Assembly: GCF_002377905.1 (NCBI RefSeq)
Contig: NZ_DFQS01000009.1
Coordinates: forward strand, 1-16,165
DNA length: 16,165 nucleotides
Origin: Psychrobacter sp. UBA3483
GTDB lineage: Bacteria; Pseudomonadota; Gammaproteobacteria; Pseudomonadales; Moraxellaceae
Reading direction: 5' to 3'
Part shown: positions 1 through 5,686 of the stretch, piece by piece
How positions within the stretch are numbered: position 1 is the first letter of the stretch
Layout: each line of letters opens with the position of its first letter
Position numbers and translations under genes: made by a program
Notes under the pieces: model-generated
The model's database searches: none
What the model was told of the DNA's origin: nothing
The model's input: only the letters and a program-made list of their open reading frames with translations

Positions 1-111
1 CTTTTGTATTTGATACACTATATACAGCGCAAGCGAGTAGATAAAGACGGCAAGCATTGGAATGTTTATTGGATTGATACCAATAATCTAGCTAGTGGGG
101 TGCAGTCATGA
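1..111 (+). CDS. C-terminal end of an unknown protein (partial, starts before the window)
   Basis: An open frame runs from base 1 to a TGA at 109-111 and gives 36 residues rich in basic and aromatic amino acids, ending in ASGVQS. I do not recognise the family. The stop overlaps the ATG of the next gene as ATGA, the usual sign of translational coupling, so this frame is probably the real end of the preceding gene in the same operon. It lies at the head of a run leading to a DUF3987-type protein, so it probably belongs to the same mobile element. Its function cannot be read from this fragment. Confidence 0.6.
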   Translation, partial: LLYLIHYIQRKRVDKDGKHWNVYWIDTNNLASGVQS

Positions 112-368
112 GCCAATCAAACGACAGACTATTGCAGATAGCGGACACTTTAGAGCATATCAACGAGCAGCTAATCTTATTATCAATTGATACCGAACAT
201 TACGCTATGGCATTGCAAGCCGTGCAGACAAATGACCCCGTATCTCAAGGCGTTATTCAAGCAGTCATAGCTGCATTGTTTAGGGACTCACTGTTTGCCA
301 CCGATGCCAGCGAACAGATGGACAGTGTGTTATCCATGCCTGAAATGGAGGTGACGCGCTATGAGTAA
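108..368 (+). CDS. Small hypothetical protein of the mobile-element operon
   Basis: This is an 86-aa acidic, largely helical-looking soluble protein with no signal peptide, membrane span or motif that I recognise. The ATG overlaps the stop of the preceding frame (ATGA) and has a G-rich Shine-Dalgarno-like GTGGGGTG about 8 bases upstream. The 3' end overlaps the next gene by 8 bases. The tight packing argues for a real gene in one operon with the DUF3987 gene. The central part (about residues 20-62) alternates hydrophobic and polar residues and could pack as two helices. Small proteins of this kind are common upstream of replication genes in phage-like islands, but no function can be assigned. 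Confidence 0.6.
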   Translation: MSQSNDRLLQIADTLEHINEQLILLSIDTEHYAMALQAVQTNDPVSQGVIQAVIAALFRDSLFATDASEQMDSVLSMPEMEVTRYE

Positions 369-543
369 AGATAACAAAGACAAGCTAAAAGCCCGTGACA
401 AGGCACACAGACAGCCTAAGCAACGCAAGTATATTAACCGCGCCTTTATCGTTTACATGCTGTTAATGACAATTTTATTTTCATTGTTACTTATACCATC
501 ATGCCAGCAAGCCAAAGCGCAAGGGGTAACTTATGAGCAGTGA
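361..543 (+). CDS. Small single-span membrane protein
   Basis: This 60-aa protein has a strongly basic N-terminus (about residues 1-27, many Lys and Arg) followed by one hydrophobic helix (about 28-47, FIVYMLLMTILFSLLLIP) and a short polar tail. The layout predicts a cytoplasmic N-terminus and one inner-membrane span. A signal peptide is an alternative, since residues 46-54 contain a Cys and an AKAQ-like site. The ATG at 361 sits 6 bases after a strong GGAGGTGA Shine-Dalgarno inside the preceding gene. The stop TGA lies inside the start region of the DUF3987 gene, so the genes are probably co-translated. The family is not recognised. Holin, toxin or superinfection-exclusion roles are only possibilities. 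Confidence 0.6.
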   Translation: MSKDNKDKLKARDKAHRQPKQRKYINRAFIVYMLLMTILFSLLLIPSCQQAKAQGVTYEQ

Positions 544-2647
544 GGGGGTAATCATGAGTAATACAGACAAAGCAAAGCCCCAAGCTGATGACAAGGGGCT
601 AAGCAATTTACTAGGCATTTCAAAGCAAACTACAGATAAGATTATAGCAAATGATGAAGTATTAACCAGCCTTATAGCACTAGGTCAAGGCGATAAGCTA
701 AGACAGTTTGATGATACTTTTAGTGTAGCAGGTGAATTTATTAACACCGCTGGCAAGGTGGCTATGGTATTAAGCAATAACTTGCACCAGCCAGCCAATA
801 TCGGTATTTACACGCCTAACAGTGATAAACCCATAGAGGTAACCGACCCAAGCCAGCCATGCGCTTTTGTTATTGGCAATCTTGACTGGTATGCAGTAAA
901 GAGCCTTGCTGAGGGGATAGATCTATACAGGCAGCTAACAAGCCAAGGGTTAAGCGTTACTATATTGGTGAGTATTAACCCCTTTCACTTTAATAATATG
1001 GTCAAGCATTTTGCTGAGGTTAAGCAAGTTATCGTTACTGCTACCATAGATAAAAAAGATGAGCTAACCCAGCCCCTACTAGGGGTAAACGTCAAAGCCA
1101 TAATCACGACTTTTGACTTGCTGCTATCGTTTGATAATTACCAGACGCTTGATGATATTTTGAGCGACCCTGACACGATCATAAAAGACTTATTAGCGGA
1201 GGCATGGGAAAAGCTAGGCGATATTGCAGACCAACACACCAAAGCCACACCCTATCCAGTAGAGGCATGGGGCAAAGATGGGCAAGTACTAAGAGAGGCA
1301 TTAACGGCTATTATCTATCATGCACAAGTACCGCCAGCAATGGCAGGTCAATGCATGCTAGGGGCTTTAGGTACTATTATTCAGCAATACATTAATGCCC
1401 CTTATGCGTTAGGTGATAAGTTTATGCCAGCCTCACTATTTTTACTCACTGAGGCAGAAAGCGGAGGCGGTAAAAGCAGAACGGTAGACTTTACCCATAA
1501 AGAGCTATTCAGTTATCAAAATGACAAGCGCAAAGAATACCGAACTTTGCTAGATGAATGGCTTGCGCAAAAAGCCAGCACCCCAAAAAAAGATTTAGAG
1601 CTATGGTTACTTGAAAACCCCAAACCTAAGCAAACGATACTTTTGGTTAAGTCTGGCACTATCCAAGGATTTTTAGACAATATGCTGATCGGTAATACCA
1701 CCGATATAGCATGGTCAACGGCTGAGGCAGCCCTATTTTTAAGTGGTCATAGCTTAACCAGTGACACCGCCAAAAGTAACATTAGCCAGATATGTGACAT
1801 ATGGAGTAGTGGCTCGTTTGATAGGCTGCTATCCCCTCGCTATGACACCATAGAGCAAAACAGCATGAATGGGGTTAGGTTTATCCTAGACTTGCAAGGG
1901 CAACCGCCAGTTATCGCACCAGCGTTAAATGATGAGGCTATGAACGGTCAAGGATTGTTACCTCGCTTTTTATTTGCCTTTCCCGACAATATGAACGGTA
2001 AAATCGTTTATAACACTGATGAACGGCTAGACGCTAAACCAGAGCAAGACCCAAGATTGCAGGCTTACTGGCAACGATGCAGAACGCTGCTAGACCCCAT
2101 TGCTGATAGTGTAGATAGAGATAATGAGGGCAATATTATCCGCTTTAATATGCCCTTTAAGGATAGGCAGGCTAGAAAGGCTTTAGCTAATTATCAAACC
2201 GATAAAGAAAGCCAGTTATGCAAAGGCAGTAAGCTTGAGAAATACGCAAGCTATGCCAGACGCTTACATGAAAATGCTAGCCGTATCGCCTCAATACTCG
2301 CTTACTTTGATGGTAGACGCTTTATAACCGCTGATGATATACATAGAGCCTCACTACTGACTGACTATTCTATAAGCGAGCGCATGCGCTACACTGACAA
2401 GCCCCAAGCTGGTGATAATGACGCTCAAAAACTAATCAGCTGGCTAGTGAATTACTGTAATAGACAATCAGTTAAACAGCTTGCTTACTCAACGGCTCAA
2501 AGCAAGGTTACCCCTAAGCATTTACGGCAAAAGCATAACTTTGAGTTGATAGCTGAGGTTTTAGAAAGTGAGGGATATATTAAGATCATAACCAATGGCA
2601 GGGCTAGAGCCATACAAGTAAGACCTGAATTATTAGAGGCTAGATAA
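533..2647 (+). CDS. DUF3987-type phage/island replication-associated ATPase
   Basis: This 704-aa protein resembles the DUF3987 family (YfjI-like), found in phages, satellites and integrated islands, often at the place of a primase-helicase. The best landmark is a Walker-A-like loop, TEAESGGGKS, at about residues 306-315, preceded by a hydrophobic strand. Further on are the TAEAA segment (about 396-401) and a GLLPRFLFAFP segment (about 478-488) that fit the ATPase core of this family. The last 80 residues, with QSVKQLAYSTAQSKV and LIAEVLESEGYIKI, look like a winged-helix DNA-binding domain. It is the last gene of a tight operon and is followed by a hairpin terminator and repeat-rich DNA. Two starts are plausible: ATG 533 after AAGGGG, or ATG 554 after GAGGGGG. 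A role in element replication is inferred from family and context. Confidence 0.8.
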   Translation: MSSEGVIMSNTDKAKPQADDKGLSNLLGISKQTTDKIIANDEVLTSLIALGQGDKLRQFDDTFSVAGEFINTAGKVAMVLSNNLHQPANIGIYTPNSDKPIEVTDPSQPCAFVIGNLDWYAVKSLAEGIDLYRQLTSQGLSVTILVSINPFHFNNMVKHFAEVKQVIVTATIDKKDELTQPLLGVNVKAIITTFDLLLSFDNYQTLDDILSDPDTIIKDLLAEAWEKLGDIADQHTKATPYPVEAWGKDGQVLREALTAIIYHAQVPPAMAGQCMLGALGTIIQQYINAPYALGDKFMPASLFLLTEAESGGGKSRTVDFTHKELFSYQNDKRKEYRTLLDEWLAQKASTPKKDLELWLLENPKPKQTILLVKSGTIQGFLDNMLIGNTTDIAWSTAEAALFLSGHSLTSDTAKSNISQICDIWSSGSFDRLLSPRYDTIEQNSMNGVRFILDLQGQPPVIAPALNDEAMNGQGLLPRFLFAFPDNMNGKIVYNTDERLDAKPEQDPRLQAYWQRCRTLLDPIADSVDRDNEGNIIRFNMPFKDRQARKALANYQTDKESQLCKGSKLEKYASYARRLHENASRIASILAYFDGRRFITADDIHRASLLTDYSISERMRYTDKPQAGDNDAQKLISWLVNYCNRQSVKQLAYSTAQSKVTPKHLRQKHNFELIAEVLESEGYIKIITNGRARAIQVRPELLEAR

Positions 2648-2703
2648 GGGAAAGCGAGGAAAACAGGAAAACGACAGCTAGAACGCTTGCCATGCATACA
2701 CTA

Positions 2704-2775
2704 GCTAACTTTCCTAATTATTCACTCACTAGGCAAGTGGGGAAAGTGGACGGCTATATAGCTGCTAACTTTCCT
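2704..2775. repeat. 12-bp direct repeat GCTAACTTTCCT, two copies 60 bp apart
   Basis: The identical 12-mer occurs at 2704-2715 and 2764-2775. The second copy overlaps the 3' arm of the hairpin at 2731-2784. Shorter relatives (TACTTTCC) follow at 2841-2848 and 2849-2856. The purpose is unknown; iteron-like binding sites are one possibility. Confidence 0.55.
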
Positions 2776-2789
2776 TACTTGCCTTTTTT
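2731..2789 (+). terminator. Intrinsic terminator of the DUF3987 operon
   Basis: A 17-bp stem forms between 2731-2747 and 2768-2784, with a 20-base loop containing the palindrome GCTATATAGC, followed by a T tract at 2784-2789. Two positions that differ from perfect complementarity become G-U pairs in plus-strand RNA but A-C mismatches in minus-strand RNA, which favours termination of plus-strand transcription. It begins 84 bases after the stop of the DUF3987 gene. Confidence 0.65.
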
Positions 2790-2970
2790 CATTTATAGGG
2801 GAAAACACTATAAGCCATATATACCAAGGCTTTAATAACTTACTTTCCTACTTTCCCCATTTTCCCTTAATAGGGTATTAGCCCTACTGTATATCGATAA
2901 AATAAGGATAACAGCTTTCTTTTAGTTTTTACAAAGCTGTATATCTAAATATTTAATAATTTCTAAAATT

Positions 2971-2995
2971 GGAAAAGCCCATCTTAAGACGGGCT
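2971..2995 (-). terminator. Probable intrinsic terminator of the small minus-strand membrane protein gene
   Basis: Read on the minus strand, AGCCC and GGGCT flank a CTTAAG-centred core and are followed by TTTTCC. The single imperfect position is a G-U pair on the minus strand and an A-C mismatch on the plus strand. It lies about 90 bases beyond the stop of the gene ending at 3087. Confidence 0.5.
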
Positions 2996-3086
2996 AATAT
3001 TTTCAAAGTAATAGCGACCAAATAAGTTAAGAAGGTTTAGTTAGAAAGACTCAAACCCATAAGTTATTTTAAACATAAATTCAATA

Positions 3087-3305
3087 TTAACCAAAGTTAG
3101 ATAAAGAGGAGAATAGTTGAGAAGCAATAAATAGTATAAATAGAAGAAATACGCCCATACCAATGAAATACCACTTCATGACTTTTTTTCCAGTCTTTTT
3201 ATAGCCTTCTACTCTATCACGCTCTTCAGCTTTTCTTATTAATTCCATTCTGGATAGCTCTTCGTCGCTTAATTTATTGTAATCAACTTTATTACTATTT
3301 GACAT
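3087..3305 (-). CDS. Small hypothetical membrane protein
   Basis: This 72-aa protein has a charged, probably helical N-terminal half (about residues 1-44, DEELSRMELIRKAEERDR) and one C-terminal hydrophobic span (about 45-64, YFIGMGVFLLFILFIA) with a very short tail. This resembles a tail-anchored or single-span inner-membrane protein. I chose ATG at 3305 because an AAGGAAAG Shine-Dalgarno lies 6 bases upstream; a TTG at 3311 is in frame but weaker. It is the only gene on this strand within the left-hand element and has its own terminator and, in all likelihood, its own promoter in the AT-rich gap above 3305. The family is not recognised. A single-gene unit of this kind in a mobile element could be accessory cargo. 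Confidence 0.5.
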   Translation of the reverse strand: MSNSNKVDYNKLSDEELSRMELIRKAEERDRVEGYKKTGKKVMKWYFIGMGVFLLFILFIASQLFSSLSNFG

Positions 3306-3331
3306 TAACAACTTTCCTTAAATTATTGAAT

Positions 3332-3355
3332 AACATTGAAAAAATGTTGATTATA
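3332..3355 (-). promoter_or_regulatory. Possible promoter and inverted repeat upstream of the minus-strand membrane protein gene
   Basis: On the minus strand a TATAAT hexamer lies at 3355-3350, without a good -35 at the usual spacing. Immediately downstream is an inverted repeat AACATT/AATGTT (3332-3337 and 3343-3348) that could be an operator or a leader hairpin. Confidence 0.25.
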
Positions 3356-3371
3356 TATCTATAAACTTATA

Positions 3372-3399
3372 TTGGATATTTTAAATTACTTGTTATAAT
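3372..3399 (+). promoter_or_regulatory. Predicted extended -10 promoter of the first zinc-ribbon gene
   Basis: A perfect TATAAT at 3394-3399 is preceded by TG one base upstream (extended -10, TGTTATAAT). A TTGGAT -35-like hexamer lies at 3372-3377 with a 16-bp spacer. Transcription would begin near 3406, about 45 bases before the chosen start codon. Confidence 0.5.
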
Positions 3400-3419
3400 G
3401 AGTTTTTTTAATAATTTAA

Positions 3420-3433
3420 CTAATGATTTAGAT
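3420..3433 (+). repeat. 14-bp leader motif shared by both zinc-ribbon genes (copy 1)
   Basis: CTAATGATTTAGAT is found here and again at 4206-4219. In each case it lies 16-18 bases before the aligned ATG of a zinc-ribbon gene. It contains the two-codon frame ATG ATT TAG. Confidence 0.55.
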
Positions 3434-3449
3434 GATAGGTAAAGTAGTA

Positions 3450-3962
3450 ATGCCAGCACTTGCCACAACTCACAGCTTAAATAACTATCCCAGACTGAGC
3501 ATAACTAGCTATCGTGACCAGTTGAGGCGGACAGACAAAGCAAACAAGATTGATCTTAACTACAAATACCGCAATCAGTCTTATAGCTACTCTATTAACC
3601 TAGCAAAGACAGCATGCAATTATGGCAATTACCGTTACTGGTGGCTATGCCCGAACTGCAGCAAGCGAGTATCAGTATTATATTGCGCTGGTGCTTACGT
3701 CTGCAGACATTGCATAGGGGCAAATTATGGTAGTCAGCTACAGCAACCTCTTGACCGTATATTCAGTCGTGCTGAGGCAATAAGAAAGCGTTTAGGCTGG
3801 CAAGCAGGGATAGCACATGGCAACCAAGGCAGACCCAAGCATATGCACTTTACGACCTACTATAAGCTAGTGACAGAGCATGACAGGCTAGTACAAAAGA
3901 TATGCGGTGCAACCATGCAGATGATTGAGAACAACAAAGGCAGGGCAAGCTATGAGCGATAG
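3450..3962 (+). CDS. Zinc-ribbon hypothetical protein of phage-like elements, copy 1
   Basis: This 170-aa protein has a Cys-rich core typical of a zinc ribbon: CPNC at about residues 67-70 and CRHC at about 85-88, with an extra Cys at 79. Around this core are CNYGNYRYWWLCP and RAEAIRKRLGW segments. I recall similar uncharacterised proteins in prophages and islands, with the same order of features. The basic C-terminal half with RKRLGW could bind nucleic acid, but no activity is known to me. I chose ATG 3450 because it follows AGGTAAAG and aligns with the paralogue at 4238; an in-frame ATG at 3432 has no Shine-Dalgarno. It has its own predicted promoter. Its end overlaps the next gene by 11 bases. 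Confidence 0.65.
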   Translation: MPALATTHSLNNYPRLSITSYRDQLRRTDKANKIDLNYKYRNQSYSYSINLAKTACNYGNYRYWWLCPNCSKRVSVLYCAGAYVCRHCIGANYGSQLQQPLDRIFSRAEAIRKRLGWQAGIAHGNQGRPKHMHFTTYYKLVTEHDRLVQKICGATMQMIENNKGRASYER

Positions 3963-4158
3963 AACACGCGATTTTATTACACTAGATAGCATACTTGATG
4001 AAATAGAGCAGGTACGGCAAATGGCGTTGAATGATGACGATTATAAGACAGCCTTGTCATGCACCATGAGCAAATCAAAACTGCTAGGCGGTGGGTTAGG
4101 ATTAGAACGTAGGCAGAAAGATAGAGATGACCCACTAATGAAAATACTATCCATGTGA
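3952..4158 (+). CDS. Small protein resembling the C-terminal part of a phage terminase small subunit
   Basis: This is a 68-aa soluble protein. Residues about 8-45 (ITLDSILDEIEQVRQMAL, then TALSCTMSKSKLLGG) resemble the C-terminal helical segment that I know from some phage terminase small subunits. The N-terminal DNA-binding helix-turn-helix of a full small terminase is missing. It may therefore be a remnant or a stand-alone oligomerisation or regulator protein. The ATG at 3952 follows AGGCAGGG and overlaps the stop of the zinc-ribbon gene (TATGAGCGATAG), which suggests coupling; an upstream TTG at 3925 is less likely. The zinc-ribbon neighbour on both sides supports a phage-like origin. The terminase link is a weak, memory-based similarity. 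Confidence 0.5.
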   Translation: MSDRTRDFITLDSILDEIEQVRQMALNDDDYKTALSCTMSKSKLLGGGLGLERRQKDRDDPLMKILSM

Positions 4159-4187
4159 TTAAGAGCAGCAAAAAGATAAGATATGAT
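4159..4187 (+). promoter_or_regulatory. Predicted promoter of the second zinc-ribbon gene
   Basis: A TTAAGA hexamer at 4159-4164 and TATGAT at 4182-4187 are separated by 17 bp. Transcription would begin near 4194, just before the shared leader motif. The first zinc-ribbon gene has the same arrangement of promoter, leader motif and start. Confidence 0.4.
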
Positions 4188-4205
4188 AGAAAAAAGCAAA
4201 CTTGC

Positions 4206-4219
4206 CTAATGATTTAGAT
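4206..4219 (+). repeat. 14-bp leader motif shared by both zinc-ribbon genes (copy 2)
   Basis: This is an exact copy of CTAATGATTTAGAT at 3420-3433, 18 bases before the ATG at 4238. The sequence on both sides has diverged between the two loci. Confidence 0.55.
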
Positions 4220-4237
4220 AACCCACGAAATATAATT

Positions 4238-4732
4238 ATGCCTACCACTGCAAATACTCATAGCCTGATCGACTATAAACAGATCAGCATAAACAGCTTT
4301 AATGATTATATACGCACTAGCCAGCCTAATCATTTAGCCTTTAGCTACAGCCACCGTAATAAGCCATATAGTTATAATGTTGAGCTACTAAAGACACAAT
4401 GCAATTATGGCGGTTATCGGTATTGGTTCGCTTGTCCTAAGTGTAGCCGGCGTGTAGGTGTGCTTTATTGCGCAGGGCTTTACGTCTGCAGGCATTGTAT
4501 AGGGGCTAACTATCAAACACAGCTAATGCAGCCATGGCAGCGACCCGATATACGCATACAGGCAATAAGAAAGCGTTTAGGGTGGCGTTATAGTATGTAT
4601 CAACCCAAACCCAAAGGCATGCACAGAGCTACCCATAAACGGCTATTCATGGAATACATAGAAATAGAGGATAGTTATATCAGTAGAATAGAAATGATTG
4701 ATAAGTTGGTGAAAGCAAAAAGCAATAGCTAA
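4238..4732 (+). CDS. Zinc-ribbon hypothetical protein of phage-like elements, copy 2
   Basis: This 164-aa protein is a paralogue of the gene at 3450-3962, aligned over the whole length. It keeps the MP-x-x-A-x-THSL start, CNYGGYRYWF, CPKC at about residues 66-69, the extra Cys at 78, CRHC at 84-87, and AIRKRLGW. The four paired cysteines predict one zinc ribbon. The copies differ at many positions, so the duplication is not recent or they came from different sources. I chose ATG 4238 because it aligns with the start of copy 1. The open frame also reaches a TTG at 4202, but that has no Shine-Dalgarno. No strong Shine-Dalgarno precedes 4238 either, so the start is uncertain. Function is unknown. 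Confidence 0.6.
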   Translation: MPTTANTHSLIDYKQISINSFNDYIRTSQPNHLAFSYSHRNKPYSYNVELLKTQCNYGGYRYWFACPKCSRRVGVLYCAGLYVCRHCIGANYQTQLMQPWQRPDIRIQAIRKRLGWRYSMYQPKPKGMHRATHKRLFMEYIEIEDSYISRIEMIDKLVKAKSNS

Positions 4733-4813
4733 ACTTTTAATTATGCGGACGTATAAAAATTACTTAAGCAGCGGACATTACTAATAAACAGCTCAACAAT
4801 TACATCGCCCTAT

Positions 4814-4864
4814 GGCTACCAATACTCAAAAATCAAAGCTACTGGCTACCAAAACGGCTACCAA
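4814..4864. repeat. GGCTACCAA direct repeats near the element end
   Basis: The 9-mer GGCTACCAA occurs at 4814-4822, 4844-4852 and 4856-4864. The stretch can be read as a 19-codon frame from ATG 4812 to TAA 4871, but it has no Shine-Dalgarno and is probably not a gene. Short direct repeats near the end of an integrated element could be integrase arm-type sites; this is inference. Confidence 0.5.
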
Positions 4865-4868
4865 AAAA

Positions 4869-4887
4869 TAATAACGAACTGTTATTA
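4869..4887. repeat. Short inverted repeat TAATAAC/GTTATTA
   Basis: A 7-bp perfect inverted repeat with a 5-base loop (GAACT) lies between the GGCTACCAA repeats and the petC terminator. It could be part of an attachment site core or a minor hairpin; nothing else in the window decides this. Confidence 0.3.
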
Positions 4888-4914
4888 ATAATTAAATCAA
4901 AAACTTAAGATAAT

Positions 4915-4944
4915 AAAAAAGCACTACCGAAGTAATGCTTTTTT
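4915..4944 (-). terminator. Intrinsic terminator of petABC, with a UUCG tetraloop
   Basis: On the minus strand a 7-bp stem GCATTAC/GTAGTGC closes a TTCG loop (C-UUCG-G, a very stable tetraloop) and is flanked by A and T tracts of six. One pair is U-G on the minus strand but C-A on the plus strand, so the hairpin favours petABC transcription. It begins about 28 bases after the petC stop. Confidence 0.8.
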
Positions 4945-4972
4945 AGATGAAGGTTGGGTTTTTATTGCTTTA

Positions 4973-5686
4973 TTATTTTACGTCTTTCCAAAATTCTTTA
5001 TTTAACAAATAAACTGGAATGAGTAGTACTAATAAGAATAAAATCACAAAGAAACCAATCACTTGACGGTCATGGCGTACTGGCTCTGCCATCCACGCCA
5101 TAAAGTTAACCAAGTCACCAACTTCAGATTCAAACTCTTCTTCACTTAAGGTTTCTTGCATATTATGCAACACGTGCGGCATAGCGGCGTTTGCGAGTAC
5201 TAAGTTGTTCGAGCCCCAAGGACGGCTTGGATCTTCATAGAACGACAGAAGATAAGTATAAACCCAATCATCACCGCGCAGACGCGTTTCAAGTGATAAG
5301 TCTGGAGGTGCCGCGCCAAACCATGATGCTTGAACGTCAGGGTCAATCTCAGCATTAATATGGTCACCAATTTCCTCAGTGGTGACCATCAAATACTTTT
5401 CAACCAGCTCAGGCGGTATCTCTAAGTCTTTAGCAATGCGCGAATGACGAACATACTTTGCTGAGTGACACCCAGCGCAGTAGTTCATAAAGATTTTCGC
5501 ACCGTTTTGTAGCGAACCCTTATTGGTAAAATCAATAGGGGCGGTGCTACAAGCTAAGTGTTCAACCACGCCATCAGCATTGGTAAAAGTACCACAACCA
5601 CCACCTGATGCGCTTGCAGTGCCAGCAGTCAACGTCAGTGCGGCGCCTAAGCCTAGACCAGCTAGGGATTTAATTAGCGTGCTCAT
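4973..5686 (-). CDS. petC: Cytochrome c1 of the cytochrome bc1 complex
   Basis: This is the 237-aa cytochrome c1 subunit of ubiquinol:cytochrome c oxidoreductase. It takes electrons from the Rieske protein and passes them to soluble cytochrome c in the periplasm. A signal peptide covers about residues 1-26 (cleavage near ASA-S). The covalent heme site CAGCH is at 70-74. The likely axial Met is M169 in AAMPHV. A C-terminal membrane anchor (about 209-228, GFFVILFLLVLLIPVYLL) is followed by a lysine-rich tail. Two extra cysteines (C31, C46) in the mature N-terminus could form a disulfide. The ATG overlaps the petB stop by one base (TAATG) and follows GGAGG. It is the last gene of the operon and is followed by a terminator. 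Confidence 0.95.
   Translation of the reverse strand: MSTLIKSLAGLGLGAALTLTAGTASASGGGCGTFTNADGVVEHLACSTAPIDFTNKGSLQNGAKIFMNYCAGCHSAKYVRHSRIAKDLEIPPELVEKYLMVTTEEIGDHINAEIDPDVQASWFGAAPPDLSLETRLRGDDWVYTYLLSFYEDPSRPWGSNNLVLANAAMPHVLHNMQETLSEEEFESEVGDLVNFMAWMAEPVRHDRQVIGFFVILFLLVLLIPVYLLNKEFWKDVK

Larger units (their letters stand above)
2648..3086. other. Repeat-rich non-coding stretch downstream of the DUF3987 gene
   Basis: No convincing gene lies here. The stretch holds polypyrimidine repeats built on ACTTTCC (2704-2715, 2764-2775, 2842-2848, 2850-2858 and a related TTTTCCC at 2860-2866), a long hairpin with a T tract, and a short TAGGG/CCCTA inverted repeat (2871-2886). It also holds an 8-bp inverted repeat (ACAGCTTT 2911-2918, AAAGCTGT 2933-2940), a 9-bp direct repeat CTGTATATC (2887-2895 and 2937-2945), and a minus-strand terminator near 2971-2995. 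Repeats next to a replication-type gene would fit an origin, but this is inference only. Confidence 0.5.

Noticed and set aside
2648..3086. Possible CRISPR array from the repeated ACTTTCC motifs
   Set aside because: The repeats are short, unevenly spaced and imperfect, and no cas genes are near.
4812..4871. 19-codon frame with ATG and TAA over the GGCTACCAA repeats
   Set aside because: There is no Shine-Dalgarno, it is very short, and its low-complexity content is explained by the DNA repeats.
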